Of a stretch of 64,000 nt of DNA, positions 52,179-62,222 are shown piece by piece; position 1 is the first letter of the stretch, and every line of letters begins with the position of its first letter. Location: assembly GCF_007991515.1 (NCBI RefSeq), contig NZ_BJYM01000004.1, positions 186,001-250,000 on the forward strand, read 5' to 3'. The DNA is from Oceanobacillus sojae (lineage in GTDB: Bacteria; Bacillota; Bacilli; Bacillales; Amphibacillaceae). A program made the position numbers and the translations under genes. The notes beneath the pieces were generated by a model. That model worked only from the letters and a program-made list of their open reading frames with translations. It was not told where the DNA came from and ran no database searches.

Positions 52179-52898
52179 CTAAACCATTTTATTAAATTCT
52201 TTTTTTAACCTCCGAATAATTTTCTTCTCTAAACGGGAAATATAAGACTGGGAAATTCCCAGCATATCAGCTACGTCTTTCTGCGTTTTTTCATCATCAC
52301 CAATTAGTCCAAAGCGTAATTCCATAATCTGTTTTTCACGGGCATTTAATTTACCCAATGCTGATTTTAACAGTGATTTATCAACATTCGATTCAATACT
52401 TTTTGTAATAATATCCTCTTCCGTCCCAAGCACATCCGATAATAGGAGTTCATTGCCATCCCAATCAATATTCAGTGGTTCATCAAAGGAAACCTCTGTC
52501 TTTAATTTATTCGTTCTGCGCAAATACATGAGGATTTCATTTTCAATACAGCGAGATGCATATGTTGCCAATTTAATCTTTTTTTCTGGATTAAAAGTAT
52601 TTACAGCTTTAATTAATCCAATTGTTCCTATACTGATCAAATCTTCAATATTGATTCCTGTATTTTCAAATTTCCTAGAAATATAAACCACTAATCTCAG
52701 ATTTCTTTCAATTAACATAGATCTTGCAGCCTGATCTCCTTTAGGAAGTTTTTTTAACAGTTCATGTTCTTCCTGTTTTGACAAAGGTGGCGGCAATGCC
52801 TCACTCCCGCCAATATAGTAGATTTCCTTTGGCTTTAACCCAATCTTTCGCAGAAATTGATACCAGCGTAATTTTAATTTAAATTTCCAAACAGACAC
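52179..52898 (-). CDS. sigE: RNA polymerase sporulation sigma factor SigE (pro-form)
   Basis: Sigma-E directs early mother-cell transcription and is made as a membrane-bound inactive precursor. The basic/hydrophobic pro-sequence (about the first 28 residues, up to [16 protein letters not shown]) precedes region 2 ([20 protein letters not shown]) and region 4 ([20 protein letters not shown]). A GTG at 52898 gives 239 residues, the B. subtilis length, with AAAGGAG ten bases upstream; the GTG at 52907 is only one base from it. It follows spoIIGA, whose protease product removes the pro-sequence. Confidence 0.96.
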   Translation of the reverse strand: MSVWKFKLKLRWYQFLRKIGLKPKEIYYIGGSEALPPPLSKQEEHELLKKLPKGDQAARSMLIERNLRLVVYISRKFENTGINIEDLISIGTIGLIKAVNTFNPEKKIKLATYASRCIENEILMYLRRTNKLKTEVSFDEPLNIDWDGNELLLSDVLGTEEDIITKSIESNVDKSLLKSALGKLNAREKQIMELRFGLIGDDEKTQKDVADMLGISQSYISRLEKKIIRRLKKEFNKMV

Positions 52899-52913
52899 TT
52901 GACGCACTCTCCT

Positions 52914-53834
52914 TTATGCAGATTGTATAATAGATTGCTTAATCACAAGGGGATGCAACAGACAATGATATTGTCCATCTCTTTCCAGTTCCCCAAATTG
53001 AATTCCAATTAATACATTTGCCGTCTGTAAAACATCATTATTATAAAAAATAGTCAGCTCCTCAGCCCTGATTGCCAGCATAAAAGAATGTGCTCCATCA
53101 ACTCCCTGATACGGAATCATATGCAGTTTATCCTCCCACTTCTTTGGCAGCTGTTCAAAATCAAGAGTCTCCTTAACCTGTTGCAGCTCTTCCCATTCTT
53201 TTTCATCAAACCACTGCTTTAAAAATGGCCGGTCACAAATAACTACAGGCTGTTTGGTTAGGGGGTCAATCAACTGATTTCCACTATCAATGTAGCCGAC
53301 AGATTCAAAAGACTGATGATTCATCGTCAATATAACCTTATGCATCTCATCATATTTCACTTGCTCCCCCACATGCTCGTCCATTCTTCGCTTTGTGAAA
53401 TACCAGATAATTGGAAAACATGTTATAACAAATAACCAGCTGACAGGATCTCCATAGCCTTGATTAAAAGTAATAACGCCCTCTAGCGAAACAGTGACCG
53501 GACGCTGGAGGAAAAAGTGAATCGCCATTAATCCTCCCCCAATTGCAAAGGATACGAAATAAAAGAGCAATGACAGTTTAATAAAGCGATATAGACTTTT
53601 AAATCCGAATGTACTAAAAATGATGAGAAAAGAATAAATTAGCTTACCGACAACATGATTAAAAAATGAATTTGGATATAAAATTGTCAGTGGAACAATG
53701 CATGAAGCAATAAACGCACCAATAAATAAACGAATCTTTTTTGCTGGACTTCGGGCAAGTAGCTGTACAAGCATCAGCAGCATTAAATCCACCATAAAAT
53801 TTAATGTCCAAATTACGTCTAAATAAATAGACAA
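52914..53834 (-). CDS. spoIIGA: Sigma-E processing peptidase SpoIIGA
   Basis: SpoIIGA is a septal membrane aspartyl protease that, triggered by SpoIIR, cleaves pro-sigma-E. Five hydrophobic segments fill the first 150 residues; the catalytic motif YIDSGNQLIDPL places Asp near residue 182. The frame opens at 53951, but the N-terminus of the family (IYLDVIW) matches a TTG at 53834, with AGGGGGGTG nine bases before it; the product is 306 residues. Its stop overlaps the sigE ribosome site, which couples the pair. The upstream promoter looks Spo0A-dependent. Confidence 0.93.
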   Translation of the reverse strand: MSIYLDVIWTLNFMVDLMLLMLVQLLARSPAKKIRLFIGAFIASCIVPLTILYPNSFFNHVVGKLIYSFLIIFSTFGFKSLYRFIKLSLLFYFVSFAIGGGLMAIHFFLQRPVTVSLEGVITFNQGYGDPVSWLFVITCFPIIWYFTKRRMDEHVGEQVKYDEMHKVILTMNHQSFESVGYIDSGNQLIDPLTKQPVVICDRPFLKQWFDEKEWEELQQVKETLDFEQLPKKWEDKLHMIPYQGVDGAHSFMLAIRAEELTIFYNNDVLQTANVLIGIQFGELERDGQYHCLLHPLVIKQSIIQSA

Positions 53835-53940
53835 TCTTTGCTGCACCCCCCTAAAATGTTGCTGATTGCCAGTGAAAAAATTACCTTCCATATGCTTTTT
53901 GAATATATTTTTAAATAGATAGGAAGTAATGTATGATGAA

Positions 53941-54027
53941 AGTATAGACAATTGAAAAAGAAAAGTCTGTCAATTCTTGTATGCAAAATTAAGCTATTTA
54001 GCACTTATTCTTAGAGTTAATGTCTAA
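53941..54027 (-). promoter_or_regulatory. spoIIG promoter with long spacer and Spo0A-box-like sites
   Basis: -35 TTGACA (53973-53968) and -10 TATACT (53946-53941) are separated by 21 bases; the B. subtilis spoIIG promoter is known for a 22-base spacer and activation by Spo0A. TGTCTAA (54021-54027, one mismatch to the TGTCGAA 0A box) lies about 88-94 bases above the expected start, and TGTCAA overlaps the -35. Both positions mimic the two 0A sites of B. subtilis. Confidence 0.75.
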
Positions 54028-54197
54028 TGATTTTAGAAGGTAGTGGAGAGGCCTTATCAGCAGCCTTTATGACAGGATATAAGGAAAATAATTTTATAAT
54101 TTGCTTTGCTAAATGCAAAAATATTATTAAATCAGGAACGTTTACTTTGTGTCCAAGGATATAGAGCATTTTAACTTTCTGTTTGGTTCTCAAAATC

Positions 54198-54242
54198 AAA
54201 AAAGCTCTGTGCTGGAGGATTTTCTCCAGCACAGAGCTTTTT
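54198..54242 (-). terminator. ftsZ intrinsic terminator
   Basis: A 19-bp perfect stem (AAAAAGCTCTGTGCTGGAG and its complement) with a 6-base loop. T runs on both sides; it lies 17 bases after the ftsZ stop and separates ftsAZ from the spoIIG promoter. Confidence 0.93.
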
Positions 54243-54258
54243 ATCTCATATTTACATC

Positions 54259-55416
54259 TTAACGATTACGATTGCGATTTCTCAGGAAAGTCGGGATATC
54301 TAACTCTTCTTCCTCTGGACGAGGCTTAGAAGGTGATGGATTGGAAGTTTCTCTTTCCCTGACAGGATGATTTGATTCATTTGATTGTTTCGCAGCAGCC
54401 TGCTGTGTTTGTCCTATATTTGGACGCTGTTGTTTTTGACGGGCATCTGCCTTTGGTTGTGCATTTTCATCAAAACCTGTAGCAATTACTGTTACAACAA
54501 TCTCGTCATTAAGATTTTCATTAATAACAGAACCAAAAATTACATTAACTTCCTGATCGGCAGCAGAAGTAACTAAATCTGCTGCTTCCTGTACTTCATA
54601 CAGACTTAAGTTTGTACCACCAGTGATATTCATTAAAATACCATGTGCTCCATCAATGGAAGTCTCCAGTAACGGAGAAGAAATTGCTTTTTTAGCAGCT
54701 TCTGTTGCTCTTGTTTCTCCAGTTGCAATACCAATACCCATTAATGCTGAACCTTTATCATACATAATCGTTTTCACGTCAGCAAAGTCAACGTTAATAA
54801 GACCTGGTTTTGCAATCAAGTCTGAAATGCCTTGTACACCTTGGCGAAGCACATTATCTGCTTCACGGAATGCTTCGAGCATTGGAGTGTTTTTATCGAC
54901 AATCTCCAGCAAACGATCATTTGGAATCACGATTAATGTATCCACACTTCCTTTAAGTGTATCGATACCGGAAATTGCCTGCGTTGATCTTCTTCTTCCT
55001 TCAAAGGAAAATGGACGGGTAACAACGCCGACAGTCAATGCACCTAAATCTTTAGCTACCTGTGCAATAACTGGAGCTGCACCTGTTCCTGTACCGCCGC
55101 CCATTCCTGCAGTAACAAAAACCATATCCGCTCCTTTTAATACTTCTTCCAGCTGCTCTTTACTTTCTTCTGCCGCTTTCTTTCCTACTTCCGGGTTGGC
55201 ACCAGCACCAAGACCGCGGGTTAATTTTCCTCCAATTTGTATCTTGGATTCAGCTTTGGAAAGATTTAAGGCTTGGGAATCTGTATTTACCGCGATAAAT
55301 TCAACGCCCTCTACACCATGCTCAATCATACGGTTAACGGCATTATTTCCGCCGCCGCCAACTCCAATAACTTTTATCGTTGCTAATTCTTCCATGTTTG
55401 TATCAAAATCTAACAT
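54259..55416 (-). CDS. ftsZ: Cell division protein FtsZ
   Basis: FtsZ polymerises with GTP into the division ring. The tubulin signature GGGTGTG is in [21 protein letters not shown] and the T7-loop DFADVKTIM are intact, and the C-terminal peptide [17 protein letters not shown] (for FtsA, SepF and EzrA contacts) ends the protein. The frame begins at 55485 but AGGAGG lies ten bases before the ATG at 55416, giving the standard 385 residues (MLDFDTNM...). It follows ftsA by 65 bases. Confidence 0.98.
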   Translation of the reverse strand: MLDFDTNMEELATIKVIGVGGGGNNAVNRMIEHGVEGVEFIAVNTDSQALNLSKAESKIQIGGKLTRGLGAGANPEVGKKAAEESKEQLEEVLKGADMVFVTAGMGGGTGTGAAPVIAQVAKDLGALTVGVVTRPFSFEGRRRSTQAISGIDTLKGSVDTLIVIPNDRLLEIVDKNTPMLEAFREADNVLRQGVQGISDLIAKPGLINVDFADVKTIMYDKGSALMGIGIATGETRATEAAKKAISSPLLETSIDGAHGILMNITGGTNLSLYEVQEAADLVTSAADQEVNVIFGSVINENLNDEIVVTVIATGFDENAQPKADARQKQQRPNIGQTQQAAAKQSNESNHPVRERETSNPSPSKPRPEEEELDIPTFLRNRNRNR

Positions 55417-55481
55417 ATTATGGTTTCCTCCTAGTCTACTAATTACGAACAATTTCCGATATAAACTTCTGCTGGCAGAAA

Positions 55482-56768
55482 TCAATCAAAGAAATATTTG
55501 AATAGATTAGCAAATCCTGATTCTTTCTTCTTGTCTTTTTTCTTTTCTTTCTTTTCACTTGCAGGTCTGGACTGCTTTACCTGCCGCTGTTCACCTTCAT
55601 CTCCCACTGCCACTGCAGGATACAATTCTTTCCCCTGAATTTTAGCGTTACGATAAGCAAACTGTAAGATACCGACACCAGATGTAAATTGTGCTTCTCT
55701 GACGCCAATATAGTCTGGAATAGCTACACGAACATTGGAGTAAAATAAATCCTGTGCCAGCTCTAAACTTCCAGGCATTGCAATGGTGCCACCTGTTAAT
55801 ACAAATCCGCCAGGTAATTCCTGATATCCCATTTTTCGAATTTCCCTATCAACATAAGTGTATATTTCTTCTAATCTGGCTTCAATCATATCAGCTAATT
55901 GAAGTTGATTAAATACTTGTTTCTGATTACTTCCAATAGTTGTTACTTCAAAAGTTTCTTCTTCAGAAGCATCGTTGTAAAATGCATATCCATAATTTAA
56001 TTTGATTTGTTCTGCTTCTTCTGTAGAGATACGCAAACCGATTGATAAGTCTTTGGTTATATTATCTCCGCCTAAATTGATTACGCTTGTCGCAGCCAGA
56101 TGATCATTTTCAAATACAGATACTGTTGTACATCCGCCACCAATATCAATAAGGGCTGAGCCCATATTCATCTCATCCTTTGATAAGGCTACTGTACCAG
56201 CTGCGAGCGGCTGAAGACAAATATCTGAGACTTCTAGATTAGCACGCTCTACACATTTCAGGATATTATGAAGAATTGTCTTAGAGCAAGTGATAATTGT
56301 TCCTTCCATTTCCAAACGGACACCAATCATTCCTCTGGGATCTGTAATTTCATCCAATCCATCCACAATAAATTGTTTTGGAATAACATCAATAATTTCC
56401 CGTTCCGGGGGAATGGATATTACTTGAGCTCCGTCAATCACTCTAGTTACATCTTCATCATTAATTTCACGATTCTCACTTTGCACAGCTACTACGCCAT
56501 GACACGACTGAAGCTGAATATGATGGCCGTTTACACCTACTACAACACGGTTAATTTCCATACCAACCATTCTTTCAGCCTGCTCGACTGCACTTCTGAT
56601 AGAATGAACAGTCTGGTCGATATCAACAATAGCACCCTTCTTCATTCCATTTGATGCTGCAGTTCCTACTCCAATAATATTTAAAGAGTCATGTTGTACT
56701 TCTCCAATAATTACTTTTATAGTATTTGTCCCAATATCAAGACTAACTAATATTTCACTGTTGTTCAA
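55482..56768 (-). CDS. ftsA: Cell division protein FtsA
   Basis: FtsA is the actin-like protein that tethers FtsZ to membrane. The phosphate-1 motif [15 protein letters not shown] opens the protein, [15 protein letters not shown] is the second phosphate loop and [14 protein letters not shown] the adenosine site. The C-terminal amphipathic membrane helix ([10 protein letters not shown]) follows a lysine-rich linker. A TTG start at 56768 is supported by GGAGGTG seven bases upstream. Length 428 agrees with Bacillaceae. Confidence 0.97.
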   Translation of the reverse strand: MNNSEILVSLDIGTNTIKVIIGEVQHDSLNIIGVGTAASNGMKKGAIVDIDQTVHSIRSAVEQAERMVGMEINRVVVGVNGHHIQLQSCHGVVAVQSENREINDEDVTRVIDGAQVISIPPEREIIDVIPKQFIVDGLDEITDPRGMIGVRLEMEGTIITCSKTILHNILKCVERANLEVSDICLQPLAAGTVALSKDEMNMGSALIDIGGGCTTVSVFENDHLAATSVINLGGDNITKDLSIGLRISTEEAEQIKLNYGYAFYNDASEEETFEVTTIGSNQKQVFNQLQLADMIEARLEEIYTYVDREIRKMGYQELPGGFVLTGGTIAMPGSLELAQDLFYSNVRVAIPDYIGVREAQFTSGVGILQFAYRNAKIQGKELYPAVAVGDEGEQRQVKQSRPASEKKEKKKDKKKESGFANLFKYFFD

Positions 56769-56917
56769 AAAAGAGCACCTCCTCGTAAAAATATGCCTGT
56801 GATATTTTTACTGCCACGTTATCCTTTGTATAGTCTTTAATTCTAAAAGAAAATGAATAAAAAATAAACATATTTTATGCTTATTTTTTCAAGTAACCTA
56901 TTTCTATAAAAATCGAC

Positions 56918-56923
56918 AGTATA
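56918..56923 (-). promoter_or_regulatory. Possible ftsA promoter (extended -10)
   Basis: TATACT (56923-56918) is preceded by TGG on the minus strand, an extended -10. The hexamer 17 bases above (TATCAT) is a weak -35. It lies in the 197-base gap between divIB and ftsA, about 150 bases before the start codon. Confidence 0.45.
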
Positions 56924-56965
56924 CCATTCGTAAAAAAAGGATGATATATGACTTTATTCTGCAAA

Positions 56966-57784
56966 TTATTCATTTCCTGTTTCTTCATCTTCTTCCATAT
57001 CGTCTTCGATATCTACTTCTTCCATCTCATCTTTTTGGAAGGATTCAAAATAGACGCCGACCCCAATATGAATTATACCACTATCTCCCTCTTCAAGCTG
57101 AGAAACAATTGACGGGTAGTAATCCAATTTATCAAACATTTGGTCCGCTTTACCCTGTACCAGATAACCATCACTCATATATAGTGTAATAAGTGAGGCT
57201 TTTTCATCTGTATCTGAATCATTCCGTTCAACTTCAGAAATCATATTAAAAATACTCGGACGAACATCCTTCATTTCTCCGGCCAGCTCTGTTAATTGCT
57301 CTTCATTAAATCCTGCCATTAATGGAGCATTGCTTAGAGAATCCTGTGCATTTTGCTGGATAACTTGGCCGTCCGCCAGAACTGGATAATACTCCCTGCC
57401 CTCCTGGATATAACCAAGAACAGGCTGCTCCTCCACCTCAATTACTACAGTACGGGGAAAGCTTCGGGTAATAGATGCTTGTTCAATGACAGGATCATCT
57501 TCTATTTTTAATGCAGCAGAAGATGCATTCATAGACCAAATATTTGATCCTTCTGTTAAGCCCGATTCATCTATTATGTACTCATCCGTTAAAAATATAT
57601 TACCGTTTACTTCAATCGACCGTATCTCACTCAATGGAGATTGTAAATAAACAATAATAGCAATGAGAAAGAAAAATATAGATAGATAAAATATTAATCG
57701 CCTGTTTGCTTTTTTCTTTCTAGCTTGTTTCAACTTTGGGATTCGATCCTCAATAGAAACGATATTTTTATCACTCATCTCCAT
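56966..57784 (-). CDS. divIB: Cell division protein DivIB (FtsQ)
   Basis: DivIB is a bitopic septal protein of the FtsL-DivIC-DivIB complex. A basic cytoplasmic tail (QARKKKANRR) leads into one membrane helix (about residues 29-47), then a POTRA domain beginning IRSIEVNGNIFLTDEYI and the FtsQ beta domain. The last 25 residues are almost all acidic (EMEEVDIEDDMEEDEE). Start could be 57784 or 57778. It lies upstream of ftsA, but the genes usually between it and spoVE or ftsA (murG, murB, ylxW, ylxX, sbp) are missing. Confidence 0.93.
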   Translation of the reverse strand: MEMSDKNIVSIEDRIPKLKQARKKKANRRLIFYLSIFFFLIAIIVYLQSPLSEIRSIEVNGNIFLTDEYIIDESGLTEGSNIWSMNASSAALKIEDDPVIEQASITRSFPRTVVIEVEEQPVLGYIQEGREYYPVLADGQVIQQNAQDSLSNAPLMAGFNEEQLTELAGEMKDVRPSIFNMISEVERNDSDTDEKASLITLYMSDGYLVQGKADQMFDKLDYYPSIVSQLEEGDSGIIHIGVGVYFESFQKDEMEEVDIEDDMEEDEETGNE

Positions 57785-58315
57785 TTCTTCCTTTACCCAT
57801 TATTTTCAGAGAATAAAACTGTATGAGTCCATTCCCTCGTATTTACAAAAATTATATCACAAATTAAGGTGCTACACGTAGTTGACTTCGATTGTTTATA
57901 AAGTTTTTTCCTTTTTTTTAGAAAAACTCTAGCAGATCCAGCTAAAAAACAAGAATTGCAGCGTTGTAACGTGAAATCTTTAGTAGATTATCTATAAATA
58001 ATAATCCACACAAAACAATTTTCTAACCGAAAAAACGATTTGTTCAAAACTGTAACTGAAATGAAAGTATAACTATGATTATGAAGCTGGCTGACGAAGG
58101 AAAAACATGGAGACTCTTGTGGGAAAGTGCAAAAAACGTTGTCCCAGCACTGAAATGACATACGCTTTGCATCGAGGAAATGAGTTTGTGACCGGCGGAA
58201 ACATATTATTTTCCGCCGCTTAAGGTTACTCATCCTGCAATAATCTGCAAAATCACCTGATGATATCTGATTTATCATCGATAAATTTTAATGCAGATTC
58301 TTATTTCCTAATAGT
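57785..58315. other. Gap between spoVE and divIB with decayed repeat
   Basis: 531 bases without a credible gene. GGAGACTCTTGTGGGAAAG (58109-58127) and the following GACATACGC segment match parts of the repeat copy at 50853-51238, so this is a degenerate relative. A separate hairpin CGGCGGAAA / TTTCCGCCG lies at 58193-58218 without a U tract. murG and murB occupy this position in B. subtilis. Confidence 0.55.
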
Positions 58316-59452
58316 TTAAATGATTGGTTTCGTACTTTTCTCCATACTTTTGGCATGTCTGCTGATACTTAGCAGAATACCTACTGCACAGAGAGTCAAG
58401 GTTAACGAAGAACCCCCATAGCTGAGAAAAGGAAGTGTAATTCCTGTAACTGGAATCAATCCTATAACAACACTAATGTTAATCATCGCTTGTAACGCCA
58501 GCATACCTGCTACTCCAATTGCTAACAGTCTGCTAAATAAATCCGGTGCTTCAATTGCAATTTTAATTCCTCTCCATAATAACAGAAAAAACAATAGAAT
58601 AGTTGTACAACCTCCAATTAAACCTAATTCTTCACCAATTATAGAAAAAATAAAATCAGTCTGCGGTTCAGGAAGATAAAAATATTTTTGCAAGCTATTA
58701 CCTAACCCCAGTCCCATCAGCCCCCCTGGTCCAATAGCATAGAGAGATTGAATAATTTGAAATCCATGCCCTAAAGGATCCTCCCATGGATTCAAAAAAG
58801 CTAAAATCCGGTTAATCCTGTAAGGAGCAGAAGCTATCAATCCAATAAATCCGAGTACTCCAATACCTGCTAATCCAAAGAAATGGGACAGCCTGGCTCC
58901 GGCTACAAAAAGCATAATCATGCATGTAAGCACAAGTACCATTCCTGTACCTAAATCAGGCTGAAGCATAATTAGACCGAATGCTGTAAAAATTAAAAGC
59001 AGACACGGTAAGAACCCCTTTTTAAAAGAAGTAATATATTTTTGATGGTCAGACAAAATAGATGCCAGAAAAATGATTAGTCCCAGTTTCATAAATTCAG
59101 ATGGCTGAATACTGAATGCACCGATGCCAATCCAGCTTTGTGCTCCTCCGCGAACCATTCCAATTCCCGGAATTAGTACAAGTATAAGCAGAGCAAAGCA
59201 AGCAAATAGTAATATTTTTGCATACTTTTTCCACATATAATAGGGAAAATAAGAAATAACAATCATCCCAATAAATCCGATTCCAGCAAATAAAAGCTGT
59301 CGTTTCAAGTAATAAAATGAATCATTAAACTTATACTCTGACCAGATATAAGATGAACTATAAACCATCAGCATACCCAGACATAATAGGATTACAATTA
59401 TTCCAAATAATATTTTATCCACTTTATTTTGATTTTGAATGAATTTATGCAA
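58316..59452 (-). CDS. spoVE: SEDS-family peptidoglycan polymerase (FtsW/SpoVE type)
   Basis: A 378-residue SEDS glycosyltransferase with about ten membrane helices. The family motifs VPGIGMVRGGAQSWIG-like loop, FSIQPSEFMKL, QPDLGTG, YLPEPQTDFIF and GITLPFLSYGGSS are all present. Overall it matches B. subtilis SpoVE more closely than FtsW, and its place after murD fits spoVE. Only a TTG (59452) provides a start before the first helix; it overlaps the base of a hairpin holding the AAGGGG ribosome site. Whether it serves vegetative division or spore cortex cannot be settled by sequence. Confidence 0.92.
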   Translation of the reverse strand: MHKFIQNQNKVDKILFGIIVILLCLGMLMVYSSSYIWSEYKFNDSFYYLKRQLLFAGIGFIGMIVISYFPYYMWKKYAKILLFACFALLILVLIPGIGMVRGGAQSWIGIGAFSIQPSEFMKLGLIIFLASILSDHQKYITSFKKGFLPCLLLIFTAFGLIMLQPDLGTGMVLVLTCMIMLFVAGARLSHFFGLAGIGVLGFIGLIASAPYRINRILAFLNPWEDPLGHGFQIIQSLYAIGPGGLMGLGLGNSLQKYFYLPEPQTDFIFSIIGEELGLIGGCTTILLFFLLLWRGIKIAIEAPDLFSRLLAIGVAGMLALQAMINISVVIGLIPVTGITLPFLSYGGSSLTLTLCAVGILLSISRHAKSMEKSTKPII

Positions 59453-59502
59453 AAATACCCCTTCTTTCCATGAAATTAAACTTTGGAAATAGGGGCATTT
59501 TT
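59451..59502 (-). promoter_or_regulatory. Hairpin sequestering the spoVE ribosome-binding site and start
   Basis: On the minus strand AAAAATGCCCCTATTTCC pairs with GGAAAGAAGGGGTATTTTT, leaving a 15-base loop and one small internal mismatch. The 3' arm contains the AAGGGG Shine-Dalgarno and ends in TTTTTG, whose TTG is the spoVE start. It may act as a translational block, or as a weak terminator because of the ATTTTT tract. Confidence 0.7.
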
Positions 59503-59580
59503 AAATATGCTATTAACTAATCGGCTTGTCCGAATTTGTTTATTATTGTTATTTCAGATCCATTAATTTGCTCAAGCCCC

Positions 59581-60930
59581 TTAGTTTATTGTATGAACGG
59601 CTTGGACAAATATGTCTCCTCTTTCTTCAAATGTTTTATACTGATCCCAGCTTGCGCATGCAGGAGAGAGCAACAGAATATCTCCTGCATCTGTTAATGC
59701 AAATCCGATCTTTGCAGCATCATCAACACCTTCTGCATGCTTTATTACCTGGACGCCAGCCTCTCTTCCTATACGTTCTAATTTTGAAGCAGTCTCTCCA
59801 AATACAACCATTGCTTTTACATTTTTCAAATGAGGAATAAGTTCATCGAATTCATTCCCACGATCCAGCCCGCCTGCAAGCAGAACAATTCCTTTTTTAA
59901 AGGAATCCAGTGCTTTTTGAGTGGCTAATATATTCGTTGCTTTAGAATCATTGTAAACATAACGGTCTTGAATCATTCCAACAAACTCTAAACGATGCTT
60001 CACACCAGAAAAAGTTCTTAGGACATGCTGAATTCCTTCATTTGTTGCTCCATTTAGTTTTGCTGCTGCAACAGCTGCCAGGATATTCTCCAAATTATGC
60101 TTCCCGACCAGCACGATGTCTTCCAATGCAATAATTGCTTCATCGAAAAAGCATACATGCGTTTCATTTGTCCAGGCACCTTCCTGTTGCAGGTTTTTGG
60201 TTACAGAAAACGGTATTTTTTTTGCATTTGTATGAGTCACTCTTTCTTTAAGAGTAGAGTCATCCGCATTATATACAAGATAGTCATCCGCCTGCTGATT
60301 TTTAAATATATTACATTTTGCATTTACATAGCTTTCCAGATCACCATGATAATCCAGATGAGCTTCAAAAATATTTAACAGCACTGCTGTAGTGGGACGG
60401 AATTCTGATATTCCCTGCAATTGAAAAGATGACAGCTCAATAACCATTTTTTCATCTACTTGCATTGTTTGTGCCACTTCTGTCGCTGCAATTCCAATAT
60501 TGCCGGCAAGTTTCACATTGCAATCACTATATTTCAGCATCTCTGTAATTAACGTCGTAGTAGTTGTTTTCCCATTTGAACCAGTAATCCCTATGACTGG
60601 CTGTTGCGTTAAGTAAGACACAAGCTCTACTTCTGTGACTACAGGAATATTTCTCCTTATAGCTTCTGCGATAATCGGATGATCATAGCGGATGCCGGGA
60701 TTTTTGACCACTACCTCTATCCCCCCTAAAACACTTAAAGGGTGAGAGCCAAGTACAAGGTGTGCTCCCTTTCTTTGAAGCTCCTGTACAGAATCATCGT
60801 CATAGGATGCCGCCTGATCATTCACTGTTACATCTTTACCACCGTCCAAAAGGACCCTGGCAGCAGCCGTACCGCTTCGAGCTAGCCCTAAGACAAGCAC
60901 TGTTTCTGGAAATTGTTTCATTGTATTCAT
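59581..60930 (-). CDS. murD: UDP-N-acetylmuramoyl-L-alanine--D-glutamate ligase
   Basis: MurD adds D-glutamate to UDP-MurNAc-Ala. The N-terminal uridine domain begins VLVLGLARSGTAAA; the ATP motif GITGSNGKTTTTTL lies near residue 115, followed by NIFEAHLDYHG and the Mur C-terminal domain (NDSKATN, LLSPACASWDQYK). Length 449 is typical. The start overlaps mraY by one base; an internal ATG three codons later is also possible. Confidence 0.97.
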   Translation of the reverse strand: MNTMKQFPETVLVLGLARSGTAAARVLLDGGKDVTVNDQAASYDDDSVQELQRKGAHLVLGSHPLSVLGGIEVVVKNPGIRYDHPIIAEAIRRNIPVVTEVELVSYLTQQPVIGITGSNGKTTTTTLITEMLKYSDCNVKLAGNIGIAATEVAQTMQVDEKMVIELSSFQLQGISEFRPTTAVLLNIFEAHLDYHGDLESYVNAKCNIFKNQQADDYLVYNADDSTLKERVTHTNAKKIPFSVTKNLQQEGAWTNETHVCFFDEAIIALEDIVLVGKHNLENILAAVAAAKLNGATNEGIQHVLRTFSGVKHRLEFVGMIQDRYVYNDSKATNILATQKALDSFKKGIVLLAGGLDRGNEFDELIPHLKNVKAMVVFGETASKLERIGREAGVQVIKHAEGVDDAAKIGFALTDAGDILLLSPACASWDQYKTFEERGDIFVQAVHTIN

Positions 60931-61910
60931 TACATACCCACCTCAATATAAATTGCAAGAATTGCAAATAGGAGACCAGCAAACCAGAACGTTGTAACGA
61001 CTCTCCACTCAGACCATCCTACTAATTCATAATGGTGATGTAACGGACTCATTTTGAAAATACGCTTTCCAGTTGTTTTAAAGGAAATGACCTGGATAAT
61101 TACGGATAACGTTTCAATGACAAACACACCGCCAATAATAATTAATAAAATCTCCAGTTTCAAAAGTATTGCAATTGCCGCAATAGCTCCGCCTAGCGCC
61201 AATGAACCTGTATCTCCCATAAATACTTTGGCAGGGTGTGCATTAAATACTAAAAATCCCAGTAAAGCACCAACTACTGCTAAAGAAAAAACTGTTACCA
61301 TATCGTTAGGCACGCCATACCATGCAATAATTGCAAAAGCACCGAATGCAATTGCGGCTGTACCAGCCAATAAACCATCTAATCCGTCTGTTAAGTTAAC
61401 AGCATTGGAAGCTCCTACAAGCATTACAATAATAAGAATTGCATAGAACCAGCCAATATCAAATTGAAAGGATGTCCCCGGAATTGCAATCTCTGTTGAG
61501 AAATCTTGTCCGCGTAAAACAAAATAAAATATAAGTGCAATAATAATTTGCCCAAATAGCTTCTGTTTCGATGTTAATCCTAAGTTTCGTTTCATTGCTA
61601 CTTTTATATAGTCATCTAAAAATCCTAATAGACCATAGCCGAATAATACAAAAAGTAATAACCATAGTTCATAGCCTATTCCACTGTCCGTTCTCATTCC
61701 CATGATCAGTGATGTAATTACAATACTGAAAACTATCATAATTCCGCCCATTGTCGGAGTTCCTGATTTCTTTTGATGAGATTCAGGGCCTTCTTCTCTA
61801 ATACTTTGTCCAAACTTTAATCGTCTTAAAAAAGGGATAAAAATTGGAGATAGAAGAACTGTAATAAGAAACGCTACTGCGAGTGTAATTAATAAACCTG
61901 TAATATTCAT
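60930..61910 (-). CDS. mraY: Phospho-N-acetylmuramoyl-pentapeptide transferase MraY
   Basis: MraY moves the phospho-MurNAc-pentapeptide to undecaprenyl phosphate, making lipid I at the inner membrane. Ten membrane helices are predicted; the Asp-rich motif [25 protein letters not shown] and the loop [23 protein letters not shown] segment ([15 protein letters not shown]) plus SPLHHHYEL are intact. Length 326. It lies between murF and murD; the gap to murF contains a MITE-like element. Confidence 0.97.
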   Translation of the reverse strand: MNITGLLITLAVAFLITVLLSPIFIPFLRRLKFGQSIREEGPESHQKKSGTPTMGGIMIVFSIVITSLIMGMRTDSGIGYELWLLLFVLFGYGLLGFLDDYIKVAMKRNLGLTSKQKLFGQIIIALIFYFVLRGQDFSTEIAIPGTSFQFDIGWFYAILIIVMLVGASNAVNLTDGLDGLLAGTAAIAFGAFAIIAWYGVPNDMVTVFSLAVVGALLGFLVFNAHPAKVFMGDTGSLALGGAIAAIAILLKLEILLIIIGGVFVIETLSVIIQVISFKTTGKRIFKMSPLHHHYELVGWSEWRVVTTFWFAGLLFAILAIYIEVGM

Positions 61911-61964
61911 TTTCTCTCCACCTCATTTGTAACCTTCTATAGGTGTGGTTAAAAAAACACGATA

Positions 61965-62022
61965 GAATCAGTGCAATTCTCATGGGTTTTGTTCTTTAAC
62001 TCCCAAAATACCGCACTGATTC
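61965..62022. repeat. 10-bp inverted repeat in murF-mraY gap
   Basis: GAATCAGTGC (61965-61974) is perfectly mirrored by GCACTGATTC (62013-62022) with a 38-base loop. No U tract follows, so a terminator is unlikely. It separates the MITE-like element from mraY. Confidence 0.4.
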
Positions 62023-62064
62023 CATTTCCTGACTGTTTTAAACACGCCTATAAGATGTCTTTAA

Positions 62065-62219
62065 GTACCTGTTCAAAAAGTCCGATAAATAGGACCAAGA
62101 AGTTCACGGCGATTGGCATTTTCCGAACGGAGCGTATACTTTATAATACGTGAGTATAGGAAAATGTCAGTCAACGCAGAAATTCGCCATGTCATCTTTA
62201 TTGGACTTTTTGAACATCC
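62065..62219. mobile_element. 155-bp MITE-like palindromic element
   Basis: Ends carry TGTTCAAAAAGTCCGATAAA and, inverted, its near-identical complement (19 of 20 match). The interior is also imperfectly palindromic (GGCATTTTCC / GGAAAATGTC; TATACTTTA / TAATACGTGAGTATA). TCTTTAA flanks it on both sides (62058-62064 and 62220-62226), a likely 7-base target duplication that includes the murF stop codon. No coding capacity. Size is like the bcr1 repeats of the Bacillus cereus group; identity is untested. Confidence 0.85.
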
Positions 62220-62222
62220 TCT

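Noticed and set aside
54623..55501. Long plus-strand frame (292 codons) opposite ftsZ
   Set aside because: It is the complement of the strongly conserved ftsZ coding sequence; its composition is Ser/Thr/Pro-rich, as expected for a shadow frame.
57988..58278. 96-codon minus-strand frame between spoVE and divIB
   Set aside because: Composition is random-looking, it crosses the decayed repeat, and it does not resemble murG, murB or any known division protein.
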